Assembly (NCBI GenBank): GCA_021202925.1
Contig: JAJQCD010000025.1
Span: 1 to 59,343 of the forward strand
DNA length: 59,343 nt
Source of the DNA: Clostridiales bacterium
GTDB taxonomy: Bacteria; Bacillota; Clostridia; Lachnospirales; Lachnospiraceae
Direction of reading: 5' to 3'
Numbering within the stretch: the stretch's first letter is position 1; the number at the start of each line of letters is the position of its first letter. Below, piece after piece: positions 50,087 to 59,286 of this stretch. Both the position numbers and the translations under genes were made by a program. The notes under the pieces are model-generated. The model saw only the letters and a list, made by a program, of their open reading frames with translations, did not search any database and was not told the DNA's origin.

Positions 50087-50273
50087 GCAGACCTTTGAGG
50101 AGCTGGATCGGATTCTGGAGACGCTGGAATCTTCGGATACGACGCTGGAGGAGTCCTTTGCCAGCTATGAGAGAGGAATGAAACTGGTGAAAGCGTGCAG
50201 TGAGAAGATTGATCAGGTGGAGAAGAAGATGATCGTGCTGCGGGAAGGAGAAGAAGATGGGGGCGAAGGATGA
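50058..50273 (+). CDS. xseB: Exodeoxyribonuclease VII small subunit
   Basis: 71-residue helical subunit that caps the XseA coiled coil. 'TFEELDRILETLESSDTTLEESFASYERG' spread over residues 12-40 is the family signature. It overlaps xseA at the start and the prenyl synthase gene at the end. Confidence 0.94.
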   Translation: MEIEKEMTIEQTFEELDRILETLESSDTTLEESFASYERGMKLVKACSEKIDQVEKKMIVLREGEEDGGEG

Positions 50274-51171
50274 TCGGAAACGCCGAACCGCGGAGGTGAA
50301 CGAGGTTCTGGAGCGCTTCCTTCCGGACGAAGACGGACACCAGAAGACGGTTCTTGCGGCTATGAATGACAGCATGCGGGCGGGCGGCAAACGGGTTCGT
50401 CCGATTCTGATGCAGGAGACGTATCGCCTGTTTACGATGGGAAAGGAGCAGGCAGATTGCCTGCCGGATGAGTCGGTGATCGAGCCGTTTATGGCCGCGA
50501 TTGAGATGATTCATACGTCGTCGCTGATTCATGACGACCTCCCGTGTATGGACAACGATACCCTGCGCCGGGGCAGACCGACGACCTGGGTGAAGTACGG
50601 ATATGATATGGCGGTACTGGCCGGGGATGCGTTGTTGATTTACGCGGTCGAGACGGCGGCTAGAGCCTTTGAGCGGACGTCATATACTGACCGGGTTGGC
50701 CGGGCCATCTCGATTCTGGCAGGCAAAACAGGCATCTTCGGAATGATCGGCGGCCAGGTAGTGGATGTGGAGCTGACCGGTAGGCCGATTCCGCGGGAGA
50801 AGCTGGATTTCATTTACCGGTTGAAGACGGGGGCGCTTCTGGAAGCGTCGATGATGATCGGTGCGGTTCTTGCGGGCGCAACGGAGGAGGAGATCCGCGC
50901 GGTGGAAGAGATCGCTTCCTGTGTCGGTCTTGCTTTTCAGATCCAGGATGATATTCTGGATGTGACTGCTACGGCACAACAGCTAGGCAAGCCTGTCGGC
51001 AGCGATGAGAAGAACAGCAAGACAACCTATGTGACACTGGAAGGGATTGAGAAGGCGAAGGCGGATGTGGCGGCGATTTCCGAGCGGGCGATCGGGCTTC
51101 TGCACGGACTGTCCGGCTCCAATCCTTTCCTGGAGGATCTGATTCGAATGCTGGCGACGCGGGAAAACTGA
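50257..51171 (+). CDS. ispA: Polyprenyl (farnesyl/geranyl) diphosphate synthase
   Basis: Trans-prenyl chain-elongating enzyme of 304 residues. The first Asp-rich motif is 'HDDLPCMDNDTLRRGRPT' and the second 'QIQDDILD'; 'GGKRVRPIL' binds IPP. The residues before the first DDxxD have the insertion typical of bacterial farnesyl diphosphate synthases, so a C15 product is most likely. It sits next to dxs, the first enzyme of the MEP pathway, which makes its substrates. Confidence 0.93.
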   Translation: MGAKDDRKRRTAEVNEVLERFLPDEDGHQKTVLAAMNDSMRAGGKRVRPILMQETYRLFTMGKEQADCLPDESVIEPFMAAIEMIHTSSLIHDDLPCMDNDTLRRGRPTTWVKYGYDMAVLAGDALLIYAVETAARAFERTSYTDRVGRAISILAGKTGIFGMIGGQVVDVELTGRPIPREKLDFIYRLKTGALLEASMMIGAVLAGATEEEIRAVEEIASCVGLAFQIQDDILDVTATAQQLGKPVGSDEKNSKTTYVTLEGIEKAKADVAAISERAIGLLHGLSGSNPFLEDLIRMLATREN

Positions 51172-51256
51172 TGCGTGACGCGGCATGGAAACCGGCGTGT
51201 ATGGATTGTCTGCACGCGGATCAAAAGAACACTCATATACCCGGAGAGAAATGAGT

Positions 51257-53197
51257 ATGATACTGGAACGGATAGAAGGAGCCAAGGACGTTCGATCCCT
51301 GTCTCCGGATGAATTAAGGACACTGGCGGCGGAGATTCGCCATTTCCTGATTGAGAAAATCAGCACGACAGGCGGCCATCTGGCGTCGAATCTGGGTGTG
51401 GTGGAACTGACCATCGCCCTGTTTCTGACATTTGATCTGCCGACGGACAAGATTATCTGGGACGTCGGCCATCAGTCCTATACGCACAAAATCTTAAGCG
51501 GCCGCAGGGAAATGTTTGACGGACTGCGCCAGTACGGAGGCTTAAGCGGTTTCCCGAAACGGTGCGAGAGTCCGTATGACTGCTTTGATACGGGACACAG
51601 TTCTACGTCGATTTCTGCAGGGCTCGGGATTGCGCAGGGACGTGATTTGCTGGGAGAGGATTACGCCGTGGTGTCGGTGATCGGAGACGGCGCACTGACC
51701 GGCGGGATGGCGTATGAAGCGCTGAATAACGCGGCGCGTCTGAAGAAGAATTTTATCATCGTACTTAATGATAACACGATGTCGATTTCCCGCAATGTGG
51801 GCGGAGTATCGAAATACTTAAACGAGCTGCGTTCCGGAACCGGATACAACGAACTGAAGAAGCGGGTGTCCGGCACACTTCTGCGGATCCCTGTGATCGG
51901 AGAGGGGCTGGTAGACAAGATCAGCCGCACGAAGAACAGCATCAAACAGCTTGTGATTCCGGGAATGCTGTTTGAAGACATGGGAATCACCTATCTGGGG
52001 CCGGTAGACGGGCACAACATCGAGGCCATGAAAAAGGTGTTCGGCGAAGCGAGGAAGATGGATCACGCAGTCCTGGTGCATGTTCTGACGAAAAAGGGCA
52101 AGGGATACAAACCGGCGGAGCGGGATCCGGCGCGTTTCCATGGAGTAGACCCGTTCTCAGTGCGCACGGGGAAGCCGCTGCACAAAAAGGAATTCCCTTC
52201 CTACACGGATGTTTTTTCGGAAACGATGTGTATGCTTGCGGCCCGGGACGAGCGGATTGTCGGCGTGACCGCGGCGATGCCGGACGGCACAGGACTGAAG
52301 GAATTCGGGAAACGGTATCCGGGCCGTTTTTTTGATGTGGGCATTGCGGAGCAGCATGCCGTGACGTCGGCCGCGGGGATGGCGGCTATCGGACTGAAGC
52401 CGGTGGTTGCCGTGTATTCTTCCTTTATGCAGCGTGGTTTTGACCAGGTTCTGCATGACGTCTGCATCCAGAATCTGCATGTGGTCTTTGCGCTTGACCG
52501 GGCGGGGCTGGTCGGGAGCGATGGGGAAACGCATCAGGGAATTTTCGACCTGTCATTCTTAAGCTGTATTCCGAATCTGACGGTGCTGGCGCCCAAGAAT
52601 GTCTGGGAGCTGGAGGACGATCTGGAATATGCGCTGATGCGTCATGAGGGTCCGATCGCGATTCGTTATCCGCGCGGAGAGGGATACCGGGGGCTGGGAG
52701 AGTTTCACGCCCCGATTGAATATGGAAAAGGCGAGATCCTTTATGAAGGCAGGGAAATCGCACTTCTCGCGGTTGGAAGCATGGTCAGCACGGCGGAGCA
52801 TATCCGGGCCAAACTCGCGAAGGAGGGCTGGGACTGTACGCTGGCGAATGGCCGCTTTGTCAAGCCCTTTGACCGGGAACTGGTCGGGCGCCTGGCACAG
52901 AAACACAGTCTGATCGTGACACTGGAGGAGAATGTCCTGCAGGGAGGCTTCGGCCTGCAGGTGACGGCGTGTGTGCATGTGCTGGCACCGCAGGTGAAGG
53001 TGCTGAATGTTGCACTGCCGGATGCGTATGTGGAACACGGAAATGTATCCGTTCTGCGGGAGACGCTGCAGATCGACAGCGATTCCATCATCCGGAACAT
53101 GAGGCGCTTCTATCCGCCGCTCGCGGCGACCGGCGGGTCTGAAGACGAGACGGCGCAAGCAGAAGGAAGCGGGATCCGGATTACGGAAGAGCTTTAG
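51257..53197 (+). CDS. dxs: 1-deoxy-D-xylulose-5-phosphate synthase
   Basis: Thiamine-diphosphate enzyme of about 646 residues that condenses pyruvate and glyceraldehyde-3-phosphate, first step of MEP isoprenoid synthesis. 'GHSSTSISAGLGIAQ', the TPP motif 'GDGALTGGMAYEALNNAA', 'DVGIAEQHAVTSAAGMA' and 'FALDRAGLVGSDGETHQG' are present. The ATG at 51257 has GGAGAG 8 bases upstream; ATG 51251 is too close. The last 25 residues are a non-conserved polar tail. Confidence 0.96.
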   Translation: MILERIEGAKDVRSLSPDELRTLAAEIRHFLIEKISTTGGHLASNLGVVELTIALFLTFDLPTDKIIWDVGHQSYTHKILSGRREMFDGLRQYGGLSGFPKRCESPYDCFDTGHSSTSISAGLGIAQGRDLLGEDYAVVSVIGDGALTGGMAYEALNNAARLKKNFIIVLNDNTMSISRNVGGVSKYLNELRSGTGYNELKKRVSGTLLRIPVIGEGLVDKISRTKNSIKQLVIPGMLFEDMGITYLGPVDGHNIEAMKKVFGEARKMDHAVLVHVLTKKGKGYKPAERDPARFHGVDPFSVRTGKPLHKKEFPSYTDVFSETMCMLAARDERIVGVTAAMPDGTGLKEFGKRYPGRFFDVGIAEQHAVTSAAGMAAIGLKPVVAVYSSFMQRGFDQVLHDVCIQNLHVVFALDRAGLVGSDGETHQGIFDLSFLSCIPNLTVLAPKNVWELEDDLEYALMRHEGPIAIRYPRGEGYRGLGEFHAPIEYGKGEILYEGREIALLAVGSMVSTAEHIRAKLAKEGWDCTLANGRFVKPFDRELVGRLAQKHSLIVTLEENVLQGGFGLQVTACVHVLAPQVKVLNVALPDAYVEHGNVSVLRETLQIDSDSIIRNMRRFYPPLAATGGSEDETAQAEGSGIRITEEL

Positions 53198-53237
53198 GAA
53201 ATCTCCGGACGGGACGGAAGAGAGGAATAATTGACGG

Positions 53238-54047
53238 ATGAAGCAGAGACTGGATATTCTGTTGACGGAGCGGGGACTGGCATCCTCCAGGGAGAAGGCA
53301 AAAGCAATTATCATGTCGGGAATTGTCTATGTGGACGGGCAGAAGGAGGACAAGGCCGGTTCCATGTTTGCGGAGAGCGTGGCGATCGAGGTGCGCGGAC
53401 AGCCGCTTCGCTATGTCAGCCGCGGCGGCCTGAAACTGGAGAAGGCCATGACGCATTTCGGCGTGCAGCCACAGGGGAAGATCTGTATGGATGTGGGGTC
53501 CTCCACCGGTAGCTTTACCGACTGCATGCTGCAGAACGGGGCGGTAAAGGTTTATGCGGTCGATGTGGGACACGGACAGCTGGACTGGAAGCTGCGCAAT
53601 GACCCGCGGGTGGTCTGCATGGAGCGGACCAACATCCGTTATGTGACGCCGGAGGATATTCCGGACCGGATTGCACTGACGTCAATTGACGTTTCTTTTA
53701 TTTCTCTGTCAAAGGTGCTGGGACCGGTGAAGGCGTTGCTGGAGCCGGATGGACAGGTAGTCTGTCTGATCAAGCCTCAGTTTGAGGCCGGGCGCGAAAA
53801 GGTAGGGAAAAAGGGGGTTGTCCGTGACCGGGCGGTCCATCTTGAGGTGATCGAGAGAGTGATGGACGACGCGGTTTCCATGGGATTCCGGGTTCTGAAC
53901 CTCGAATATTCACCGATTAAGGGACCGGAGGGCAATATCGAATATCTTCTCTATCTTCAGAAGACGGAAGAGGGCAGCGTGGTGTCGGAGTCTCCGGTTG
54001 ACGCGAAACGGGTAGTGGAGATGGCACACAGCGAACTGGACAGATAA
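53238..54047 (+). CDS. TlyA-family rRNA 2'-O-methyltransferase
   Basis: 269-residue protein with an N-terminal S4 RNA-binding domain ('LDILLTERGLASSREKAKAI', residues 4-60) and an FtsJ-like methyltransferase domain with AdoMet loop 'DVGSSTGSFTDCML' and 'DVSFISLSKVL'. Family members methylate rRNA; in mycobacteria TlyA also affects capreomycin sensitivity and haemolysis. It lies between dxs and nadK, as in other Firmicutes (yqxC position). Confidence 0.92.
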   Translation: MKQRLDILLTERGLASSREKAKAIIMSGIVYVDGQKEDKAGSMFAESVAIEVRGQPLRYVSRGGLKLEKAMTHFGVQPQGKICMDVGSSTGSFTDCMLQNGAVKVYAVDVGHGQLDWKLRNDPRVVCMERTNIRYVTPEDIPDRIALTSIDVSFISLSKVLGPVKALLEPDGQVVCLIKPQFEAGREKVGKKGVVRDRAVHLEVIERVMDDAVSMGFRVLNLEYSPIKGPEGNIEYLLYLQKTEEGSVVSESPVDAKRVVEMAHSELDR

Positions 54048-54064
54048 GGAGTACAGGCACAAGG

Positions 54065-54919
54065 ATGAAACAGTTTTATCTGATTGCAAATCCACTGAAA
54101 GCAGAAGCACAGGAGACGGCAGAACGAATGGCGGGTTATCTGAGACGGCATGGCGCAGAGTGCACCTGCGGGCTGGCTCTGAACCGGCGGCCGGAGGGCG
54201 GCTACACCAACCCGGCGGATATACCGGCCGATACGGAGGCGGTTATTACGCTTGGCGGAGACGGGACGCTGATTCAGGCGGCACGCGACCTGAATGAACT
54301 GCGGCTGCCGATGATCGGCGTCAACCTCGGGCATCTTGGTTATCTGACACAGGTGTCAAAGGGAGAGGACGTGGAGAATATGCTGGATGCGCTGCTGGAG
54401 GATCGGTTCACAACAGAGACGCGCATGATGTTACGCGGGACGGTGTCCGGACCGCATGGTGTGCGAAGCGGAATCGCGCTCAACGAGATTGTGCTTGCGA
54501 GAAGGGAACGGCTGCAGGTGCTGCGTTTTGAAGTCCTGCTCAATGGGGAAGCGTTCAATTCGTATATGGCAGATGGGCTGATCGTGGCGACGCCGACCGG
54601 ATCGACGGCTTATAATCTGTCGGCGGGCGGTCCGATTGTCGCACCGGGAACCAGCCTGATGATTCTGACGCCGATCTGTTCCCATTCCCTGAATTCACGG
54701 AGCGTTGTGGTCTCGGCAGATGACCGCGTCTGTATCCGGCTTTCGGAAGGAGGAGGACCGGATCAGGTGCAGAACGTGGTTTTTGACGGGGATCTGGAGA
54801 TTGAACTGAATCCGGGAGACACGCTGGAGATTGGACGTGCCGCAAACGTGACGACGTTGATTCAGTTGAAACGCGGGACATTTCTGGAAACGCTGAGAGA
54901 TAAGATGGCGCGCATTTAG
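54065..54919 (+). CDS. nadK: NAD kinase
   Basis: Phosphorylates NAD to NADP. The 284-residue protein has 'VITLGGDGTLIQAARDL' (GGDG ATP/NAD loop), 'GVNLGHLGYLTQ', 'ALNEIVLAR' (NE motif) and 'DGLIVATPTGSTAYNLSAGGPIV'. It starts 17 bases after the tlyA-like gene and is followed 16 bases later by argR. Confidence 0.95.
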   Translation: MKQFYLIANPLKAEAQETAERMAGYLRRHGAECTCGLALNRRPEGGYTNPADIPADTEAVITLGGDGTLIQAARDLNELRLPMIGVNLGHLGYLTQVSKGEDVENMLDALLEDRFTTETRMMLRGTVSGPHGVRSGIALNEIVLARRERLQVLRFEVLLNGEAFNSYMADGLIVATPTGSTAYNLSAGGPIVAPGTSLMILTPICSHSLNSRSVVVSADDRVCIRLSEGGGPDQVQNVVFDGDLEIELNPGDTLEIGRAANVTTLIQLKRGTFLETLRDKMARI

Positions 54920-54935
54920 AGAGGACTAAGGGGAC

Positions 54936-55385
54936 ATGAAACTGGAACGACACAGTAAGATTGTGGAACTGATCGGAAAGTATGAGATCGAGACGCAGGA
55001 GGAACTGGCGCGGCTTCTGCAGGACGCCGGCTTTCAGGTGACGCAGGCCACGGTCTCAAGGGATATCCGGGAGCTGCGGCTGACCAAGGCTTCCTCTGAG
55101 AACGGGAAACAGCGCTATATGGTGATGCAGAGTGGCGACAGCTTTTCAGACAAATACATCCGTGTGCTGCGGGACGGCTTTGTCTCTATGGATATGGCGC
55201 AGAATATTCTGGTTGTGAAAACGGTCGCGGGAATGGCGATGGCCGTGGCGGCCGCGCTTGACGCCATGCATTTTCATGAGATTGTCGGCTGCATTGCGGG
55301 AGACGACACTATTATGTGTGCGGTTCGCAGCGTGGATGATACCATTCTCGTGATGGAGAAAATCAAAAAACTGATTGCAGTCTGA
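54936..55385 (+). CDS. argR: Arginine repressor ArgR/AhrC
   Basis: 149-residue hexameric repressor and sensor of arginine. The N-terminal winged helix has 'RHSKIVELIGKYEIETQEEL' and 'VTQATVSRDIRELRL'. The C-terminal oligomerisation and arginine-binding domain has 'VGCIAGDDTIMCAVR' (the DD pair binds arginine). The genes it most plausibly controls are argG and the argC operon in this window, whose promoters carry matching boxes (1960-1973, 2018-2051). It lies between nadK and recN, the usual Firmicutes position. Confidence 0.95.
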   Translation: MKLERHSKIVELIGKYEIETQEELARLLQDAGFQVTQATVSRDIRELRLTKASSENGKQRYMVMQSGDSFSDKYIRVLRDGFVSMDMAQNILVVKTVAGMAMAVAAALDAMHFHEIVGCIAGDDTIMCAVRSVDDTILVMEKIKKLIAV

Positions 55386-55407
55386 CAGGACAAGGGGGAA
55401 TGCAGCA

Positions 55408-57117
55408 ATGCTGTTGGAACTTCAAGTTAGAAATCTGGCGCTGATTGAGCAGGCCGATATGGAATTCGGAGAGGGGCTGAATATTCTGACCGGTGAGACC
55501 GGTGCAGGAAAATCGATTCTGATCGGCTCGGTGAATCTGGCTCTGGGGCAGAAGGCACAGAAGGATATGATCCGAAGCGGCGCGGAATATGCTTATGTGG
55601 AGCTGATTTTCTCTGTAGAAGAGGAAAAGCTTGCGGCGCTTGCGGCGCTGGATGTGCGCCCGGATGAGGACGGACTTCTGATTATTTCCCGGAAACTGAT
55701 GCCGACCCGGAGCGTCAGCAGAATTAATGATGAGACCGTCACCGTAGCAAGGCTGCGCACGGTAACCGGTCTTCTGATTGACATTCATGGCCAGCATGAG
55801 CATCAGTCGCTGCTTCACGCGTCGAAGCACCTGGAGATTCTGGACACTTACGTGAAGAATCAGACGGAGGCGCTTAAGAAAGAGACCGCGGAGTTGTTTG
55901 GCCGCTATCAGACTCTGAAAGCCAGGCTTGCGGAAAGCGATACGGATCAGGAGAGCCGGAGACGGGAGGCCGATTTTCTGCGCTTTGAGATCGAAGAGAT
56001 TGAGGGAGCCGGGCTGAAGGACGGCGAGGAAGAGGAACTGACGCGGCAGTATCGGAAGCTGGCGAACGGACGTCGGATTCTGGAATGTCTCTCCGAGACC
56101 AGCGAGGCGGTAGACTCGGACGGGGTCGGACGTGCGCTGCGCTGTGTCAGCGAAGTGGTGGAGTATGACGACAATCTGAAACCGATTCGGGATCAGCTCT
56201 ATGACGCGGAAGCTCTGTTAAATGATATTCACCATGCCGTCCGGTTATATCTGGATCAGGTGGAATTTGATGAAGAGGAGCTGGCATGGATCGAGCTTCG
56301 TCTGGATGTGATTCATGGTCTTCAGGCCAAATATGGAAACAGCGTTGTCCGAATCCACCAGGCATTGGCGGAGAGAAAGGCCAGGCTGGATGAACTGGAG
56401 CATTTTGATGAATATCGGAAACGGACAGAACAGGAATTTCAGGCTGTGACAGAGCGGCTGGAGACGGTCTGCCAGAAACTTTCCGGGGAGAGGAAAACGG
56501 CAGCGAAAGCGCTGACCGAACGAATCCGGATCGCCCTGCGGGATCTGAATTTTCTCGATGTCCGGTTTTCCATGGAGTTTGGCCGACTGCCACACTATAC
56601 GGCAGCCGGTTTCGATGAGGCGGAATTCCGGATTTCCACCAATCCGGGCGAACCGGAGCGCTCCCTGGGAATGGTGGCGTCCGGCGGCGAACTGTCCCGG
56701 ATCATGCTGGCGATCAAGACCGTGCTGGCGGACAGCGACGAAATTCCGACGCTGATTTTTGATGAGATCGACACGGGAATCAGCGGGCGCACGGCACAGA
56801 AGGTGTCTGAGCAGCTGGCGATCCTCTCCCGTTCCCATCAGGTGCTCTGCATTACACATCTGCCACAGATTGCGTCGATGGCGGACTGTCATTTTGAAAT
56901 TGCCAAATCGGTGTCGTCCGGAAAGACGAAGACGGGGATCCAGCAGCTTTCTGAGGATGAGATTGTGGCCGAACTTGCCCGGCTCCTGGGGGGTGCCGAG
57001 ATTACCGACACGGTCATGAAAAATGCAGGAGAGATGCGGCGGCTGGCCGCTGTGGCAAAGGCACAGGCGAGAAAAAAGGCGGCTGCGGATGCTCCTTTTG
57101 GGGAAAGCAACAGATAG
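55408..57117 (+). CDS. recN: DNA repair protein RecN
   Basis: SMC-like ATPase of 569 residues that acts early at double-strand breaks. N-terminal 'MLLELQVRNLALIEQADMEF', Walker A 'LTGETGAGKSILIGS', a central coiled coil (about 155-370), the signature near 'MVASGGELSRIMLAIK', and Walker B 'TLIFDEIDTGISGRTA' are all visible. AGGGGGA precedes the ATG at 55408, which is 22 bases after the argR stop. Last gene of the conserved run; spoIVB and spo0A, which often follow in this order, are absent here. Confidence 0.96.
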   Translation: MLLELQVRNLALIEQADMEFGEGLNILTGETGAGKSILIGSVNLALGQKAQKDMIRSGAEYAYVELIFSVEEEKLAALAALDVRPDEDGLLIISRKLMPTRSVSRINDETVTVARLRTVTGLLIDIHGQHEHQSLLHASKHLEILDTYVKNQTEALKKETAELFGRYQTLKARLAESDTDQESRRREADFLRFEIEEIEGAGLKDGEEEELTRQYRKLANGRRILECLSETSEAVDSDGVGRALRCVSEVVEYDDNLKPIRDQLYDAEALLNDIHHAVRLYLDQVEFDEEELAWIELRLDVIHGLQAKYGNSVVRIHQALAERKARLDELEHFDEYRKRTEQEFQAVTERLETVCQKLSGERKTAAKALTERIRIALRDLNFLDVRFSMEFGRLPHYTAAGFDEAEFRISTNPGEPERSLGMVASGGELSRIMLAIKTVLADSDEIPTLIFDEIDTGISGRTAQKVSEQLAILSRSHQVLCITHLPQIASMADCHFEIAKSVSSGKTKTGIQQLSEDEIVAELARLLGGAEITDTVMKNAGEMRRLAAVAKAQARKKAAADAPFGESNR

Positions 57118-57144
57118 AAGGTCAGAAGGAGGAGGGAGCGGAAT

Positions 57145-57732
57145 TTGACCGAAATACAACATCGTTGCAGCTATGTAAACCTGAAGAATCCACTTTACAT
57201 TCGCTACCATGATGAGGAGTGGGGTGTGCCGGAGCATTGCGACCAAAAACTTTATGAACTGTTGATTCTGGAAAGCTTTCAGGCTGGTCTTTCCTGGGAA
57301 TGTATTCTGAACAAACGGGAAAATTTCCGCGTTGCCTTTGACGGATTCGATATCGATAAAGTATGCGCTTATGACGAGACGAAATACGAGGAACTGTTAA
57401 ACAATCCGGGTATCATCCGCAATCGTCTCAAAATCTCGGCTGCCATCCATAACAGCGTCATTTTCAGGGAAATTCAGCGAGAGTTCGGATCGTTCGATGC
57501 GTATATCTGGGGATTTACCAATGGCAGGACTATCATCGAGGATTACCAGACGCGCACAACATCTCCGCTTTCGGATGCCATTTCCCGGGACCTGAAAAAA
57601 CGAGGCATGAAGTTTGTCGGTTCGACGATCCTCTATTCTTACCTTCAGGCTATTGGGATTCTTCATGCACATGGAGCGGAATGTGATTTACGGTTGAAAG
57701 AACAGTATGAAATACAAAATAATCAGGAGTAA
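57145..57732 (+). CDS. tag: DNA-3-methyladenine glycosylase I
   Basis: Base-excision glycosylase of 195 residues that removes 3-methyladenine. 'RYHDEEWGVPEHCDQKLYEL', 'ILESFQAGLSWECILNKREN', 'NPGIIRNRLKISAAIHN' and the C-terminal 'FVGSTILYSYLQAIGILHAH' match Tag; His and Cys residues of the zinc snap are present at both ends. The start is TTG at 57145, behind AGGAGGAGGG. It overlaps the next gene by 26 bases. Confidence 0.93.
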   Translation: MTEIQHRCSYVNLKNPLYIRYHDEEWGVPEHCDQKLYELLILESFQAGLSWECILNKRENFRVAFDGFDIDKVCAYDETKYEELLNNPGIIRNRLKISAAIHNSVIFREIQREFGSFDAYIWGFTNGRTIIEDYQTRTTSPLSDAISRDLKKRGMKFVGSTILYSYLQAIGILHAHGAECDLRLKEQYEIQNNQE

Positions 57733-58258
57733 GCGGAAAACAATAGCGATTCAGGTGACGGCGGAAGGCGTGCTGGTGCGTGCGCCTGAGCGGATGACAG
57801 AGAAAGCCATCCGCCGTTATGTAGAAGAAAACAGAGACTGGCTGCTTGCGCATGTCAAAAGAATGGAAGAGAGGCAGAAAAGCCAGCCTCCGGTAGAGAA
57901 GCTTTCACTGGAAGAAATTCGCAAACTGGCGGATCAGGCGACGCGTGTGATCCCGGAGCGGGTGAAGCATTACGCATCGCTTGTCGGAGTCACTTACGGA
58001 AGGATCACAATCCGCAATCAGAAGACGAGATGGGGAAGCTGCAGCGCGAAAGGCAATCTGAATTTTAACTGTCTTCTCATGCTGACACCGCCGGAGGTGA
58101 TCGACAGTGTGGTGGTGCACGAACTGTGTCACAGGAAAGAGATGAACCATTCAAAGGCGTTTTATGCGGAAGTGCGGCGGGTCTATCCGGACTATGACAG
58201 GTGGAATCAGTGGCTGAAAGAGAATGGGGGAGCACTGATGCGGAGGATGACGGGGTGA
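57707..58258 (+). CDS. YgjP-like (DUF45/SprT-type) metallopeptidase
   Basis: 183-residue cytosolic protein with 'VVVHELCHRKEMNHSKAFY' (HExxH zinc site with a third downstream His) and the family segment 'TRWGSCSAKGNLNFNCLLML'. The N-terminal 'IIRSKRKTIAIQVTAEGVLV' is the usual YgjP beta region. The physiological substrate of the family is not settled. It overlaps tag, so it is probably co-expressed with it. Confidence 0.9.
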   Translation: MKYKIIRSKRKTIAIQVTAEGVLVRAPERMTEKAIRRYVEENRDWLLAHVKRMEERQKSQPPVEKLSLEEIRKLADQATRVIPERVKHYASLVGVTYGRITIRNQKTRWGSCSAKGNLNFNCLLMLTPPEVIDSVVVHELCHRKEMNHSKAFYAEVRRVYPDYDRWNQWLKENGGALMRRMTG

Positions 58259-58264
58259 TTGCAT

Positions 58265-59185
58265 ATGGATACAAACGTATATCGTTATGTGAAAGTGATA
58301 GCAGAAAGCGAAAGCATTTCAGCCGCTTCACGCAAATTATTTATTTCCCAACCGGCCCTGACAAAGCAGATAGGCCGTCTGGAAGAACAGTTGGGAATTA
58401 AATTATTTGAAAGGAATAAGTCTCCTCTGAAGGTTACTGAGGCAGGTCATGTTTTTGTGACATATGCGGCAGAGTACATCGAGTTGGAAGAAAAATTAAA
58501 GAATGAGCTGCGCAGAGTAGCATATCCGGAACGCAGAACGGTTAAGGTCGCTACTACGGCCCGTGGAGGGTCTTACATAGGTAACAGGACAGCAGCTTTT
58601 CTGGCGACACATTCCGATATTCAACTAGAGTATCTGGATATGAGTGTTGTGGAGTGTGAAAGTGCGTTGGAGAGTGAGATCATAGATCTGGCGATATATA
58701 CGGATCCGGTGATTTCTGATAAGATCGAATACATGCCACTGGAAGTGGATCCGCTTGTTCTGGCAGTGCCAAGAAACAGTAAAATGTTGGAAAATAAAGA
58801 CATAAGCAATAACAACTTTACATCTCTTCTTGAACTCACGCCGGAGGAACTGCGCAATCCGGAAATTACTTATGTTCTTTCCACAGAAAATCACAGTTTA
58901 TATTATGCAGAATGCAATTTTTTGAAAAAGTATAAGATTAATCCCGTACAGTCCTTACGTGTGGATTTTGTTGATACAAGATATTCTATTGCATGCAGTG
59001 GAGTAGGAATTGTTCTTGTCCCAACAGCGACGATAAGAGAAAATAAAGACAGAGATAAGATGGCATACTGTACAGTGAAGGGAGAGTCTCTATACCGCTA
59101 TATTGTAATAGCGAAAAAGAAAGGAAAGATACTTTCCCAGGAAGCGGAGAAGGTGTGGAGGTTTATGATAGAACAGAGATTCTGA
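58265..59185 (+). CDS. LysR-family transcriptional regulator
   Basis: 306-residue LysR regulator. The N-terminal winged HTH has 'SISAASRKLFISQPALTKQI' and 'LEEQLGIKLFERNKSPLKVT'. A periplasmic-binding-like effector domain spans about 90-300. It is AT-richer than the genes before it. ATG at 58265 is chosen, 6 bases after GGGGTGA; TTG 58259 is an alternative. LysR targets are often divergent neighbours, but the gene upstream is co-directional, so its targets are unknown. Confidence 0.9.
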   Translation: MDTNVYRYVKVIAESESISAASRKLFISQPALTKQIGRLEEQLGIKLFERNKSPLKVTEAGHVFVTYAAEYIELEEKLKNELRRVAYPERRTVKVATTARGGSYIGNRTAAFLATHSDIQLEYLDMSVVECESALESEIIDLAIYTDPVISDKIEYMPLEVDPLVLAVPRNSKMLENKDISNNNFTSLLELTPEELRNPEITYVLSTENHSLYYAECNFLKKYKINPVQSLRVDFVDTRYSIACSGVGIVLVPTATIRENKDRDKMAYCTVKGESLYRYIVIAKKKGKILSQEAEKVWRFMIEQRF

Positions 59186-59249
59186 ATATGTGAATCAAAA
59201 GCTGTGTTTCTATAACAAATTGGAATAGAGAAAAGACAAAACGGAATAG

Positions 59250-59286
59250 ATACCGAGTCCTGAAATCAGGATTCGGTATTTTTTTG
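59250..59286 (+). terminator. Intrinsic terminator after the LysR gene
   Basis: ATACCGAGTCCTGA pairs with TCAGGATTCGGTAT (one mismatch pair), followed by seven T residues. Confidence 0.93.
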
